In this document: positions 56,826-63,514 of the stretch, one piece after another
Position numbering within the stretch: the stretch's first letter is position 1
How the letters are laid out: each line of letters starts with the position of its first letter
Assembly (NCBI RefSeq): GCF_003610405.1
Contig: NZ_RAQC01000002.1
Location: 496,001-560,000, forward strand
Origin: Microbacterium sp. AG238
Lineage (GTDB): Bacteria > Actinomycetota > Actinomycetes > Actinomycetales > Microbacteriaceae
Direction: 5' to 3'
DNA length: 64,000 nucleotides
The notes under the pieces: model-generated
What the model saw: the letters and a program-made list of their open reading frames with translations, nothing else
Told to the model about the DNA's origin: nothing
Databases searched by the model: none
Position numbers and translations under genes: made by a program

Positions 56826-57238
56826 GGCTCAGGGTCCTCCCCGCGGTCCCGGCTCTTCTTCTTGGCGATCGCGCGCTCGTCCAGTTCCGGGGCACTCGCG
56901 CCGAATCGGCCATGCACGACATTCGTCGCAGATCGGGAGTCGATCTCAGTGCTCTCGGCCATGAGATGAGGGTCGACCCCGAGTGCTCGCTGGTGAGCGC
57001 GAAGCGTGAGGTCAGTGACCTTGAGGTCCAACGCTTCGGCGATCGCCGACAGATCCTTGACATTGAGCGTCACCCGTTCCCCCGTGCGAGGGTTGCCGCC
57101 GTCGAGCCGCATCGACATGTACTGAGAAGACTCTCCGATCATCGCGCCGAGCTTGCGCGACGAGAGGTCCCGTCGCCCCATCTCTGCCTTGATCTCAGAG
57201 ACAAGAGCTTCCGAGAAGCGTTCGCCGTAGTTGTCCAC
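56822..57238 (-). CDS. Prophage repressor (HTH_XRE type)
   Basis: A helix-turn-helix regulator. Residues about 8-75 form the HTH (DLSSRKLGAMIGESSQYMSMRLDGG, quoted to show the SRKLG..ES turn), followed by a short tail that has no S24 peptidase, so inactivation must come from the adjacent ImmA-like protease. GTG at 57238 (138 residues) is preferred because all four operator-like sites then lie upstream; in-frame ATGs at 57280, 57313 and 57325 would run through them. Confidence 0.78.
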   Translation of the reverse strand: MDNYGERFSEALVSEIKAEMGRRDLSSRKLGAMIGESSQYMSMRLDGGNPRTGERVTLNVKDLSAIAEALDLKVTDLTLRAHQRALGVDPHLMAESTEIDSRSATNVVHGRFGASAPELDERAIAKKKSRDRGEDPEP

Positions 57239-57257
57239 GGGATCATGATCTCGCCTG

Positions 57258-57334
57258 CATGATTTTTCGTCAACCCGCATGACAAAGTTGACGCCGCATG
57301 ATTTGTCATCCATAGTGATCCACATGACAAATCA
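57258..57334. promoter_or_regulatory. Prophage immunity switch with four related operator sites
   Basis: CATGATTTTTCGTC (57258), CATGACAAAGTTG (57278), CATGATTTGTCAT (57297) and CATGACAAATCA (57323) are variants of one site, TGATTTGTCA or its complement, about 20-26 bp apart between the divergent repressor and Cro-like genes. Sites two and four share one orientation, one and three the other. Confidence 0.7.
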
Positions 57335-57596
57335 CTCACTGGTCGGAGCGGTGATCGCGGGCCTGCTAGCGGGGGAGGTCCGAGCCGAGATGGCACGGCA
57401 GAAGAGGACTGCGGGCGAGATGGCCGGGGCGCTCGGCATCACGCCTCATACGGCAGGCCGTAGGTTGAACGGCGCTACGCCCTTCAACGTCGTTGAACTG
57501 GGCAACGTCGCTCACTGGCTCGGGATGACACCTGACGTTCTGGTTCAGCGTGCTGAGGAACGCTTCGTTCGCGCGGATCGGCCGGCAGCATCGTGA
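57324..57596 (+). CDS. Cro-like prophage DNA-binding protein
   Basis: A 90-residue HTH protein: EMARQKRTAGEMAGALG, then ITPHTAGRRLNGATPF as the recognition part, and NVVELGNVAHWLGMTPDVL. Divergent from the repressor, first in the rightward early operon. ATG 57324 is taken, but the fourth operator covers it; ATG 57393 (MARQKR), 11 bases after GGGGGAGG, is a possible start. The stop overlaps the next gene as GTGA. Confidence 0.75.
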   Translation: MTNHSLVGAVIAGLLAGEVRAEMARQKRTAGEMAGALGITPHTAGRRLNGATPFNVVELGNVAHWLGMTPDVLVQRAEERFVRADRPAAS

Positions 57597-57808
57597 GCGC
57601 GTCGATCGAACGGACCGGGCCGGTTCTGAGCACTCGGCGCGCCGCTGAGTACTGCGGCATCGCCCATCAGACCCTTCGTAACCTGCTCGCCGCTGGTCGG
57701 GGCCCGAAGATGTTCAAGCAGGGCCGCCTGAATGTCTTCTATCCGGTCGACCTCGACGCGTGGATGACGACGCGCGTCATCGACCCGGCCGAGGCGGTGG
57801 CGTCATGA
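57593..57808 (+). CDS. Excisionase-like MerR/HTH_17 protein
   Basis: A 71-residue winged-helix protein with LSTRRAAEYCGIAHQTLRNL and FYPVDLDAWMTTRV, the pattern of excisionases and HTH_17 DNA-binding proteins (strand then YxxxDLDxW). It could be Xis or a second early regulator. GTG start overlapping the Cro-like stop, and ATGA overlap with the next gene. Confidence 0.75.
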   Translation: MSASIERTGPVLSTRRAAEYCGIAHQTLRNLLAAGRGPKMFKQGRLNVFYPVDLDAWMTTRVIDPAEAVAS

Positions 57809-58302
57809 CCGCCCCGTCGCCGTTCTGCGCCGACCACCCGGCCGGTGCGACCGCTCCGTGCGGGCCGTGTCGGGACACGAGGCTTGCGTCCGAGGCGTCC
57901 GCTGCGTCTGCGAGGGGCTCGCTGGTGCGCGCGGTGCTGGGGCGCGACTATCGGATCGACATGACCGAACTGGTCGGCCGCATCACCGATGGGTATGTGA
58001 CATCCGAGATCGCTGGCGTTGTCGTGCAGCGGTTGCGCGGGCTAGCCGACCAGATCGATTCAGAGGTTGCGAGCCGCCGCGATCTTCGCGACGGCCCGAC
58101 TCAGCTCAAGGACAGCGAAGCTGAGCGATTCGAATGCGCGGTCACGATCCCCAGCACTCGTGGCCTCGTTCATCGAACGGGCGGCGTCATCGGCGTAGCC
58201 CACCGCGTTCTCCGCGTGCTCCTTCGCGGTTGTCGGGAAATTGTGGCGCGCGGTCATGGTGCTCCTTCGGTCGATTCCTCGATCGTAGGAGGAATCCGGT
58301 GA
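57805..58302 (+). CDS. Prophage early protein of unknown function
   Basis: A 165-codon frame. The first 90 residues look real: two Cys-x-x-Cys-like groups (FCADHPAGATAPCGPC) suggest zinc binding, then a helix pair RITDGYVTSEIAGVVVQRLR. The last 75 codons use rarer codons and lie antisense to the 58060 gene. The stop overlaps the anti-repressor GTG (GTGA). The reading may be a shorter ancestral gene now open through the antisense gene. Confidence 0.55.
   Translation: MTAPSPFCADHPAGATAPCGPCRDTRLASEASAASARGSLVRAVLGRDYRIDMTELVGRITDGYVTSEIAGVVVQRLRGLADQIDSEVASRRDLRDGPTQLKDSEAERFECAVTIPSTRGLVHRTGGVIGVAHRVLRVLLRGCREIVARGHGAPSVDSSIVGGIR
58060..58257 (-). CDS. Small helical prophage protein, antisense to the early operon
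   Basis: A 65-residue, all-helical protein (KEHAENAVGYADDAARSMNE, then AFESLSFAVLELSRAVAKI) with good high-GC codon use and a strong AAGGAG site four bases before its ATG. It lies wholly inside the rightward 57805 frame on the other strand. It could be an antisense-regulated modulator; function unknown. Confidence 0.6.
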   Translation of the reverse strand: MTARHNFPTTAKEHAENAVGYADDAARSMNEATSAGDRDRAFESLSFAVLELSRAVAKIAAARNL

Positions 58303-59024
58303 CTGAGCTGAGCATCTTCCGCTTCGTAGGAACCGATATCCGCACGGTGGTCATAGATGGTGAGCCATGGTTCGTGCTCGCGGATGTCGCGATGGCCCTT
58401 GGTCTCGCGCGGTCGGCGTCGGCCGTGGCCGAGCGTCTAGACGATGAGGTACGCCAGACGTACCCCATCCAAGACCGGCTCGGCCGCACGCAGAAGGCGA
58501 CCATCATCAGCGAGCCGGGGATCTATGAGGTCGTCATACGTTCGGATGCGCCCGCCTCGCGAACCTTCCGCCGGTGGCTGACCCAAGAGGTCATCCCCGC
58601 CATCCGTCGCACCGGAACGTATGCCGTGCAACACGCGCTGCCGCAGTCGTACTCAGAAGCTCTTCGAGAGCTCGCCGCGACCGTTGAGCGTGCCGCAGAG
58701 TTGGAAGCTCGCGTCGCGGAGGACGCCCCCAAGGTCGAGGCGTACGACCAGCTGATGGATGCCGACGGGTACTACTCCATGGAGTCCGCCGCGAAGATGT
58801 GCAGAGTCGGCCGGAACACGCTCTACCGCCGCCTCCGTGAGGCGGGCGTCATCCAGCCCGGATCGACGCTCCCGTACCAGAAGCACATGCGCCACTTCGT
58901 GCTCACCGCGTCGTCGTGGACCGACCGTGAAGGGAACGTCCACCCGACGCAGACCACCCGGGTGCGCCCGTCCGGCCTGCCGTTCATCCTCCGCAAGGCC
59001 GAGCTCGAGGCGGTGGCTTCGTGA
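58299..59024 (+). CDS. ant: Phage anti-repressor (BRO-N plus KilAC)
   Basis: A 241-residue protein. The BRO-N domain (about 4-105) has VVIDGEPWFVLADVAMALGL and FRRWLTQEVIPAIRRTGTYA. The KilAC domain (about 140-241) has APKVEAYDQLM and SAAKMCRVGRNTLYRRLREAG. Such proteins antagonise phage repressors or act as early regulators. GTG start at 58299 behind GGAGGAA. Coupled on both sides by GTGA overlaps. Confidence 0.9.
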   Translation: MTELSIFRFVGTDIRTVVIDGEPWFVLADVAMALGLARSASAVAERLDDEVRQTYPIQDRLGRTQKATIISEPGIYEVVIRSDAPASRTFRRWLTQEVIPAIRRTGTYAVQHALPQSYSEALRELAATVERAAELEARVAEDAPKVEAYDQLMDADGYYSMESAAKMCRVGRNTLYRRLREAGVIQPGSTLPYQKHMRHFVLTASSWTDREGNVHPTQTTRVRPSGLPFILRKAELEAVAS

Positions 59025-59152
59025 TCTACCCCGACGAGATCCCCGTGTGGCTCGCGATCCCGTCCCTCGTCGTGACGTGGGGCACCTGGATCTCGATCTG
59101 TGTTCTCGATGCTCGCGCGCGACGCCGGCAGACGCAGGGGAGCCGACGGTGA
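59021..59152 (+). CDS. 43-residue prophage membrane peptide
   Basis: The frame MIYPDEIPVWLAIPSLVV, continuing through TWGTWISICVLDARARRR to TGA, has one membrane-like segment and a basic tail. GTG start overlaps the anti-repressor stop, and its own stop overlaps the next GTG. Coupling on both sides supports it. Confidence 0.6.
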   Translation: MIYPDEIPVWLAIPSLVVTWGTWISICVLDARARRRQTQGSRR

Positions 59153-59247
59153 TCGCGATGCTGCTCGCAGCGCTCGCCGTGATCCTCGCGATCACCCTCG
59201 CCGCGATGATCCACCTCGCTCGAGCGGACCGCCGCGCTCGGCGCTGA
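59149..59247 (+). CDS. 32-residue prophage membrane peptide
   Basis: MIAMLLAALAVILAITLA followed by AMIHLARADRRARR: one transmembrane helix and a basic tail. GTG start coupled to the previous stop (GTGA). Function unknown. Confidence 0.55.
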   Translation: MIAMLLAALAVILAITLAAMIHLARADRRARR

Positions 59248-59328
59248 GCGACAAGAACCCCCCAGACCGGGTGCGGCGCGACCCCCCACGCGCCGCACCC
59301 TCCCATTCCTGTACCCGAAAGGCCCCGC

Positions 59329-59544
59329 ATGTCCCTCGTCGACGTCGCGCCCGCGACAATCCCGACCCGCTCGAAGACCGATCCGCTGAGGGTCGGCGAC
59401 ATCGTCACCGTTGACGGCGTCCGCTGGAAGATCCGCGCGCTGAGCCGCTCCGGCACCACCCGCCTGCAGTCCATGAACACCATCCACGTCGACATCTGGT
59501 GGACGACCCGAGTCGACACCCTCCCGGAGCGAGACAACCGATGA
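59329..59544 (+). CDS. Small prophage protein of unknown function
   Basis: A 71-residue protein, beta-rich (DPLRVGDIVTVDGVRWKIRAL, then RLQSMNTIHVDIWWTTRV). It begins a new coupled block after an 80-bp gap, with GAAAGG before the ATG. The stop overlaps the exonuclease ATG. Confidence 0.7.
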   Translation: MSLVDVAPATIPTRSKTDPLRVGDIVTVDGVRWKIRALSRSGTTRLQSMNTIHVDIWWTTRVDTLPERDNR

Positions 59545-60497
59545 AGCAGCCCACCGCCCGAATCGTCGTCCCCGCCGACGCTGACCGCGAGCTCTGGCTC
59601 GCTGAGCGCGGCGAAGGCGTCACCGCCTCCAACGCCTGGCGCATCGCCCGCGCCGGCCTCAAGGCACGCCGCACGATCGCCGAAGAGAAGATGAACGGCG
59701 CCCGCTTCCGCGGCAACGCCGCGACCCGCGCCGGCTCCGCCCGAGAGGCCGCGCTCCTCGACGAGGCCGCGGACCTCTTGCAGAGCGTCGTCGCGAACAC
59801 GGCGCTCTGGGCCGCCCGCGACAACGACCTGCACCGCGCGACCCCGGACGGGTTCGGTTGGGACGGCGACGGCCGCCTCGCCGTCATCGAGGTGAAGTCG
59901 CACGAGCACGGGTGGGAGCACGATGGCATCCCGATCGAGCACTACGCGCAGATGCAGTTTCAGATCCGCGTCATGGGCGCCGACTTCGGCCTCTACGGTT
60001 TCGAGATCCGGGACGAGGACGACCAGCCGCCGGCGGACGGCGCGACGTGGAAGGTCGTCGCGCGTGACGAGGAGATGATCGCGTGGCTCACCGAGCGTGC
60101 CGACGCGTTCATCGCCTGGCGTGACGCCGGATGTCCTGATGTCGACGATCTCCCCGACGACGTCGCCGCGGCCCTCGAGGCATGGGTCCCGCTCAAGCTC
60201 GCGCTGACCAAGGCAGCCGAGGCTGAGAAGGCCGCGAACGCCGCTCTCAAGAAGGCGATCGCCAAGCTCCCGCACGCCACCCGCTTCGGTGCCGTCGGCA
60301 TGGGGGAGACCGGAGGCTTCCAACTCTCCGTCAGCGAGACCGTCGCGATCGATGAAGCGGCGTGGGCAGCCACCGACCCCGCCGGACACGCCCGCGTCGA
60401 GCAGCTGCGCATGCACCTCGCATTGGCGGAAGCCGCCGCCAAGCGCAAGCACCCGAAGACCTCGCGCCGCACGACCCTCAACTTCCAGGAGGCGTGA
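59541..60497 (+). CDS. YqaJ-type phage recombinase exonuclease
   Basis: A 318-residue protein of the lambda-exonuclease/YqaJ nuclease fold. It opens RGEGVTASNAWRIARAGL; the acidic residue of ATPDGFGWDGDGRLAVIEVKSHEH (Asp, then Glu-x-Lys EVK) and HYAQMQFQIRVMGADFGLYG form the active site. After about 200 residues a lysine/alanine-rich helical region follows (KAAEAEKAANAALKKAI). It would resect dsDNA for the annealing protein encoded next. Confidence 0.88.
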   Translation: MKQPTARIVVPADADRELWLAERGEGVTASNAWRIARAGLKARRTIAEEKMNGARFRGNAATRAGSAREAALLDEAADLLQSVVANTALWAARDNDLHRATPDGFGWDGDGRLAVIEVKSHEHGWEHDGIPIEHYAQMQFQIRVMGADFGLYGFEIRDEDDQPPADGATWKVVARDEEMIAWLTERADAFIAWRDAGCPDVDDLPDDVAAALEAWVPLKLALTKAAEAEKAANAALKKAIAKLPHATRFGAVGMGETGGFQLSVSETVAIDEAAWAATDPAGHARVEQLRMHLALAEAAAKRKHPKTSRRTTLNFQEA

Positions 60498-60500
60498 GCC

Positions 60501-61235
60501 ATGCCCGAACCCCGCACCATCCCCGTCGAGGCTGCTCGTGCCGCCGTGCTCGCCTCCGGCCAGCTCGCCGCCATCGACGGGCCCTACTTCCTCGCAGCCA
60601 CCGATACCGAGTGGTCCGACATCCACGTCGACCGGGAACCACCGATCGCCGCACGGGTCGTCATCACCCGCCTCGGCCAGCAGCCCCGCAAGGTCACGAT
60701 CAGCTGGGCAGAGTACGAGCAGCAAGAGTCGAACGACCCCGAGTGGAACGAGCTGCGCGCACGGAAGCCGATGGCGATCTTCGGCTCCGAGGTCGAACGC
60801 CACGCCTACCGCGTCGTCTTCGCCGACATCCTCGCCCCGCTCCTCGACCCGCGCCCCGCCGCGCCGGCCGACCCAGAACCGGGGGACACCCGCGAGGAAC
60901 AGGCAGCCCGCGACTGGGCCGCCGAGATCGAAGCCGCGCAGACGATCCTCGACATCGACACGATCGACCGCGAGGCACGCGCCGCCCGCGCATTCCGCGC
61001 CGACGCCGAAGGAACCGCCCTGCACCGTCAGCTGCGCGCCAAGCGCAAAGCGCTCGCCGAGGCGCCCGCCGGCACAGACGCCGACCCGTGGGCGCCCGCA
61101 CCGAGCGCGAACGTGCCGGTGGCTATCGAGCGCACTCCCGAGGCGCGGCCCGCCGTTCGCCGTCCGCAGGACCACCTGCCCGGGAACCGCGCGAGTCGCC
61201 GTGCCGCGAAGCGGAAGGGCGGGCGCCGGCGATGA
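60501..61235 (+). CDS. RecT-like annealing protein lacking the N-terminal half
   Basis: A 244-residue protein. Residues about 35-112 match the second half of the RecT pattern: tryptophan-acidic TEWSDIHVDREPPIAARVVI, then TRLGQQPRKVTISWAEYEQ, EWNELRARKPMAIFGSEVER and HAYRVVFADI (Ala/Arg then Phe-x-Asp). RecT proteins have about 100-150 more residues before this. The rest is a long charged, Pro/Ala-rich tail ending in RASRRAAKRKGGRRR, which may bind DNA. It directly follows the exonuclease, as recE-recT pairs do. The assignment is by pattern only. Confidence 0.6.
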   Translation: MPEPRTIPVEAARAAVLASGQLAAIDGPYFLAATDTEWSDIHVDREPPIAARVVITRLGQQPRKVTISWAEYEQQESNDPEWNELRARKPMAIFGSEVERHAYRVVFADILAPLLDPRPAAPADPEPGDTREEQAARDWAAEIEAAQTILDIDTIDREARAARAFRADAEGTALHRQLRAKRKALAEAPAGTDADPWAPAPSANVPVAIERTPEARPAVRRPQDHLPGNRASRRAAKRKGGRRR

Positions 61236-61702
61236 GCACCGAACCGAACCACGTCGACCCCGCCTCGGGAGTGGTCGTCACCATCCCCGCCGGGTTCGAC
61301 ATCGTTCCGCTGAACGTCGCAATCCTCGACGAGGACCTCCTCGCACAGTGGTCACCCACCCCTGCTCAGGTCGTCGGCGCGCTCGCAATCGCGCGAGCGA
61401 AGAACATCGCCGCGCCCGGCGCGCTCGCCGACTACCGCGCGAAGCTGAAGGACGCAGAGCGGGAACGGAAGATCGCGCTCGGCCTCGCCGTCAAGAAGCT
61501 GCGTGACGAGTACGGCCGCGGCGCGACGATGACCGAGCTGCGCGAGCTCGCGTACGGCGTCGACGAGCGCCTCATGCGTGCGGTCGACGCGTACGACGAG
61601 GCGTGGCTGATGTTCGAGTACGCGAAGGACTTCGCCGAGGCCGTCGAGCGCGACGTGACCCTGCTGCAGTCGATCGCGAAGTCGATGCGGGACGAGAAAT
61701 GA
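61232..61702 (+). CDS. Prophage protein of unknown function
   Basis: A 156-residue protein. The N-terminal 35 residues are beta-like, followed by a long helical part (ADYRAKLKDAERERKIALG, KKLRDEYGRGATMTELREL) that resembles phage helical accessory proteins. Coupled by ATGA on both sides in the recombination block. A role with the exonuclease or annealing protein is only a guess from position. Confidence 0.75.
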   Translation: MSTEPNHVDPASGVVVTIPAGFDIVPLNVAILDEDLLAQWSPTPAQVVGALAIARAKNIAAPGALADYRAKLKDAERERKIALGLAVKKLRDEYGRGATMTELRELAYGVDERLMRAVDAYDEAWLMFEYAKDFAEAVERDVTLLQSIAKSMRDEK

Positions 61703-62022
61703 CCCGCGCGAACGCTGACCCGATGGCCGACGCCCGCCCCGTCGTGAAGGACCGTTCCGGCGGCATGTGCGAGCGCTGCGGCGCCGAACGTGCGACCGAC
61801 ATGCACCACCGGCAGCTGCGCCGCCACGGAGACCACCTGCCCGCGAACCTCGTGCACCTGTGCCGCACCTGCCACAACACCGTGCACGCCGACCCCACGG
61901 CCGCCGAGCTCACCGGCTTCATCGTCCCCTCGTGGGCGAACCCGCGCCAGTGCCCGATCAACCACTCCGTCTGGGGCCGCGTCCGCCTCGACGACGACGG
62001 CGGGTGGAGCGCCGCGGCATGA
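61699..62022 (+). CDS. HNH endonuclease-like protein
   Basis: A 107-residue protein with zinc-HNH elements: GGMCERCGAERATDMHHRQ (CxxC then HH), NLVHLCRTCHNTVHADP (CxxC and final His). Phage HNH proteins of this size help in packaging or act as homing-type nucleases. It is coupled by ATGA to both neighbours. Confidence 0.85.
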   Translation: MTRANADPMADARPVVKDRSGGMCERCGAERATDMHHRQLRRHGDHLPANLVHLCRTCHNTVHADPTAAELTGFIVPSWANPRQCPINHSVWGRVRLDDDGGWSAAA

Positions 62023-62318
62023 GCATCATCGGGTCGGCCTTCGCTGATTGGCGGGAGGTGCGAGAGGAGTACGAGGAGGTGCGTCTCGCGGCGTACATGC
62101 TCGCCGAGGAGGCGACGAACGGCGCGCTGCTGAACGCACGCGGCCGCGCGGCGGGGATCGACCCGGGCTCGCTGTTCATGGGAAACGAGCGCCGCGCCCG
62201 CGCGTACGCCTCTCCCGAGCTCCTCGAGCACTGGGAGAAGCACCCGCGCGTCACGTACGCCGCCTACGAGCGGCAGTGGGTCCGCGAGCGTGAGGCCGAG
62301 ATGGGGCTCGCGTCATGA
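62019..62318 (+). CDS. Small prophage protein of unknown function
   Basis: A 99-residue, mostly helical, charged protein (VREEYEEVRLAAYMLAEEA, then LLEHWEKHPRVTYAAYERQW). ATGA overlaps on both sides. No recognised domain. Confidence 0.7.
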   Translation: MSIIGSAFADWREVREEYEEVRLAAYMLAEEATNGALLNARGRAAGIDPGSLFMGNERRARAYASPELLEHWEKHPRVTYAAYERQWVREREAEMGLAS

Positions 62319-62617
62319 AGGCAGCATGCAAGTTCGGCTGCTGCACGCGCGAAGTCGCCGCCCTCCCCGACGGCGGATGGTCGCTGACCGACAAGGGCTG
62401 GGTGCTCGACATCCGTCGTCAGGAGCACGTGCGCCGCGAGCGGGCAGCCGAGCTCGCGCGCATTGACCAGATGCACGCCGCAATCTACCGCGCGTGCGCC
62501 GCCTGCGGACAGCTCGCGATCCGGCTCGACACGTTCGGACTGTGCAGCAAGACCACCGAAGTACATAACGTCCGCCGCGGCGGGCTCACATTTGCGCAGA
62601 AAGCGAGATCAAGATGA
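62315..62617 (+). CDS. Cysteine-rich small prophage protein
   Basis: A 100-residue protein with an N-terminal CKFGCCTREV group and a second CAACGQ pair near residue 66, so two possible zinc-binding sites. Last gene of the coupled block, convergent with the 62626 gene eight bases away. Confidence 0.7.
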   Translation: MKAACKFGCCTREVAALPDGGWSLTDKGWVLDIRRQEHVRRERAAELARIDQMHAAIYRACAACGQLAIRLDTFGLCSKTTEVHNVRRGGLTFAQKARSR

Positions 62618-62625
62618 GTTGTGGT

Positions 62626-63135
62626 TCACAGGCGCTGTTCGAACCAGCTCGTTCGCAGTTCGCCGCGCTGCCAATCGAGCAAGGTCTGCATAGCTTCCGC
62701 TGCGATCTTGAGCGCCTCTCCTCGATGGGGCCCAGGCTCCTGCCGGGCGAACTCGCCAGCTTGACCGGCCAGATCCACCACCTCAGTCATCCGGATGCGC
62801 TCCTTCGCGATCCATCTCGCGACAGGGAGATCGGCATCCGGGAGAAGCGCGTACGCCCGCACGAGCGACTCGTTTGCCTGGAAGCGAGCCGCGACTGCAT
62901 TGGCCCACATCCCCGCATCAGCAGCGACGGCCGCCTCTTCGCCGAGAAGCTCGGTGAGCGCCAGGAGACCCTCGGCTCTGCGGTCCTCGGTCCGGTGTCG
63001 GTCGAGCTGCCTGATCTGCCGCACGACTACCAGCGCGGCGACACCGGCGGCCGCGATTGGGACCACTGCGCCGGTGAAGACAGCCCACGCGGCACTCAGC
63101 AGTTGGCCGCCAATGAGGGCTGCGATCTCGTCCAC
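62626..63135 (-). CDS. Prophage membrane-anchored helical protein
   Basis: A 169-residue protein with one N-terminal transmembrane helix (AVFTGAVVPIAAAGVAALVV) and a long cytoplasmic helical part (RRAEGLLALTELLGEEAAVA, ARWIAKERIRMTEVVDLAG). Leftward inside the rightward early region, so it is under its own control. GTG at 63135 lies six bases after a TACGGT -10 box on the minus strand, so leaderless expression during lysogeny is likely. A role in exclusion is possible but unproven. Confidence 0.72.
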   Translation of the reverse strand: MDEIAALIGGQLLSAAWAVFTGAVVPIAAAGVAALVVVRQIRQLDRHRTEDRRAEGLLALTELLGEEAAVAADAGMWANAVAARFQANESLVRAYALLPDADLPVARWIAKERIRMTEVVDLAGQAGEFARQEPGPHRGEALKIAAEAMQTLLDWQRGELRTSWFEQRL

Positions 63136-63161
63136 CCCCGAACCGTATCGGGAATGTCGCG

Positions 63162-63514
63162 ATGAGCGCGATGCCGACGTTCGCGATGACGTACGTCGTC
63201 TACTGGCCGGCATCGCGAGTCCTGAAGGTGGGGCGTGCGTGGAAGTGGAGCCGCGTCGAGAAGCTCATGCGCGCCGGCGCCCACGTCATCGTCTGCGCCC
63301 GGAACACGGATGCCTCGTGGGAGCGCGAGGCGCTGCGCGTGCTGGCGCGCTGGTTCCCCCGGGCATTCACCGGATGGGACGACGCCGAGGCGGTGCTCGG
63401 CCGCGGCGGGAAGGGATGGACCGAATGCTTCACGGTCCACGAGCACGATCTGCAGTTCGCCCTCGACAAGTGCATCGAGGGCTTCGCGAGAGGGAACGAC
63501 CAGGGTGTCAATGA
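63162..63514 (+). CDS. GIY-YIG/T5orf172-like prophage protein (end uncertain)
   Basis: From ATG 63162 the frame reads MSAMPTFAMTYVVYWPASRV, LKVGRAWKWSRVEKLMRAGA, then NTDASWEREALRVLARWFPR and HDLQFALDKCIEGFARG. The YVVY..VKVG..R..L..E order fits a GIY-YIG-like nuclease (Mug113/T5orf172 group). This frame has no stop before the window edge, and after about 63495 its residues become arginine/proline-rich noise. A TGA at 63512-63514 in another frame overlaps the next ATG, which is where the gene would be expected to end. A frameshift or lost stop is likely, and the end given is that expected position. Confidence 0.5.

Noticed and set aside
58653-61175. An 840-codon leftward frame in the prophage
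   Set aside because: It is antisense to the anti-repressor, exonuclease and RecT-like genes, which have coupled starts and recognisable motifs.
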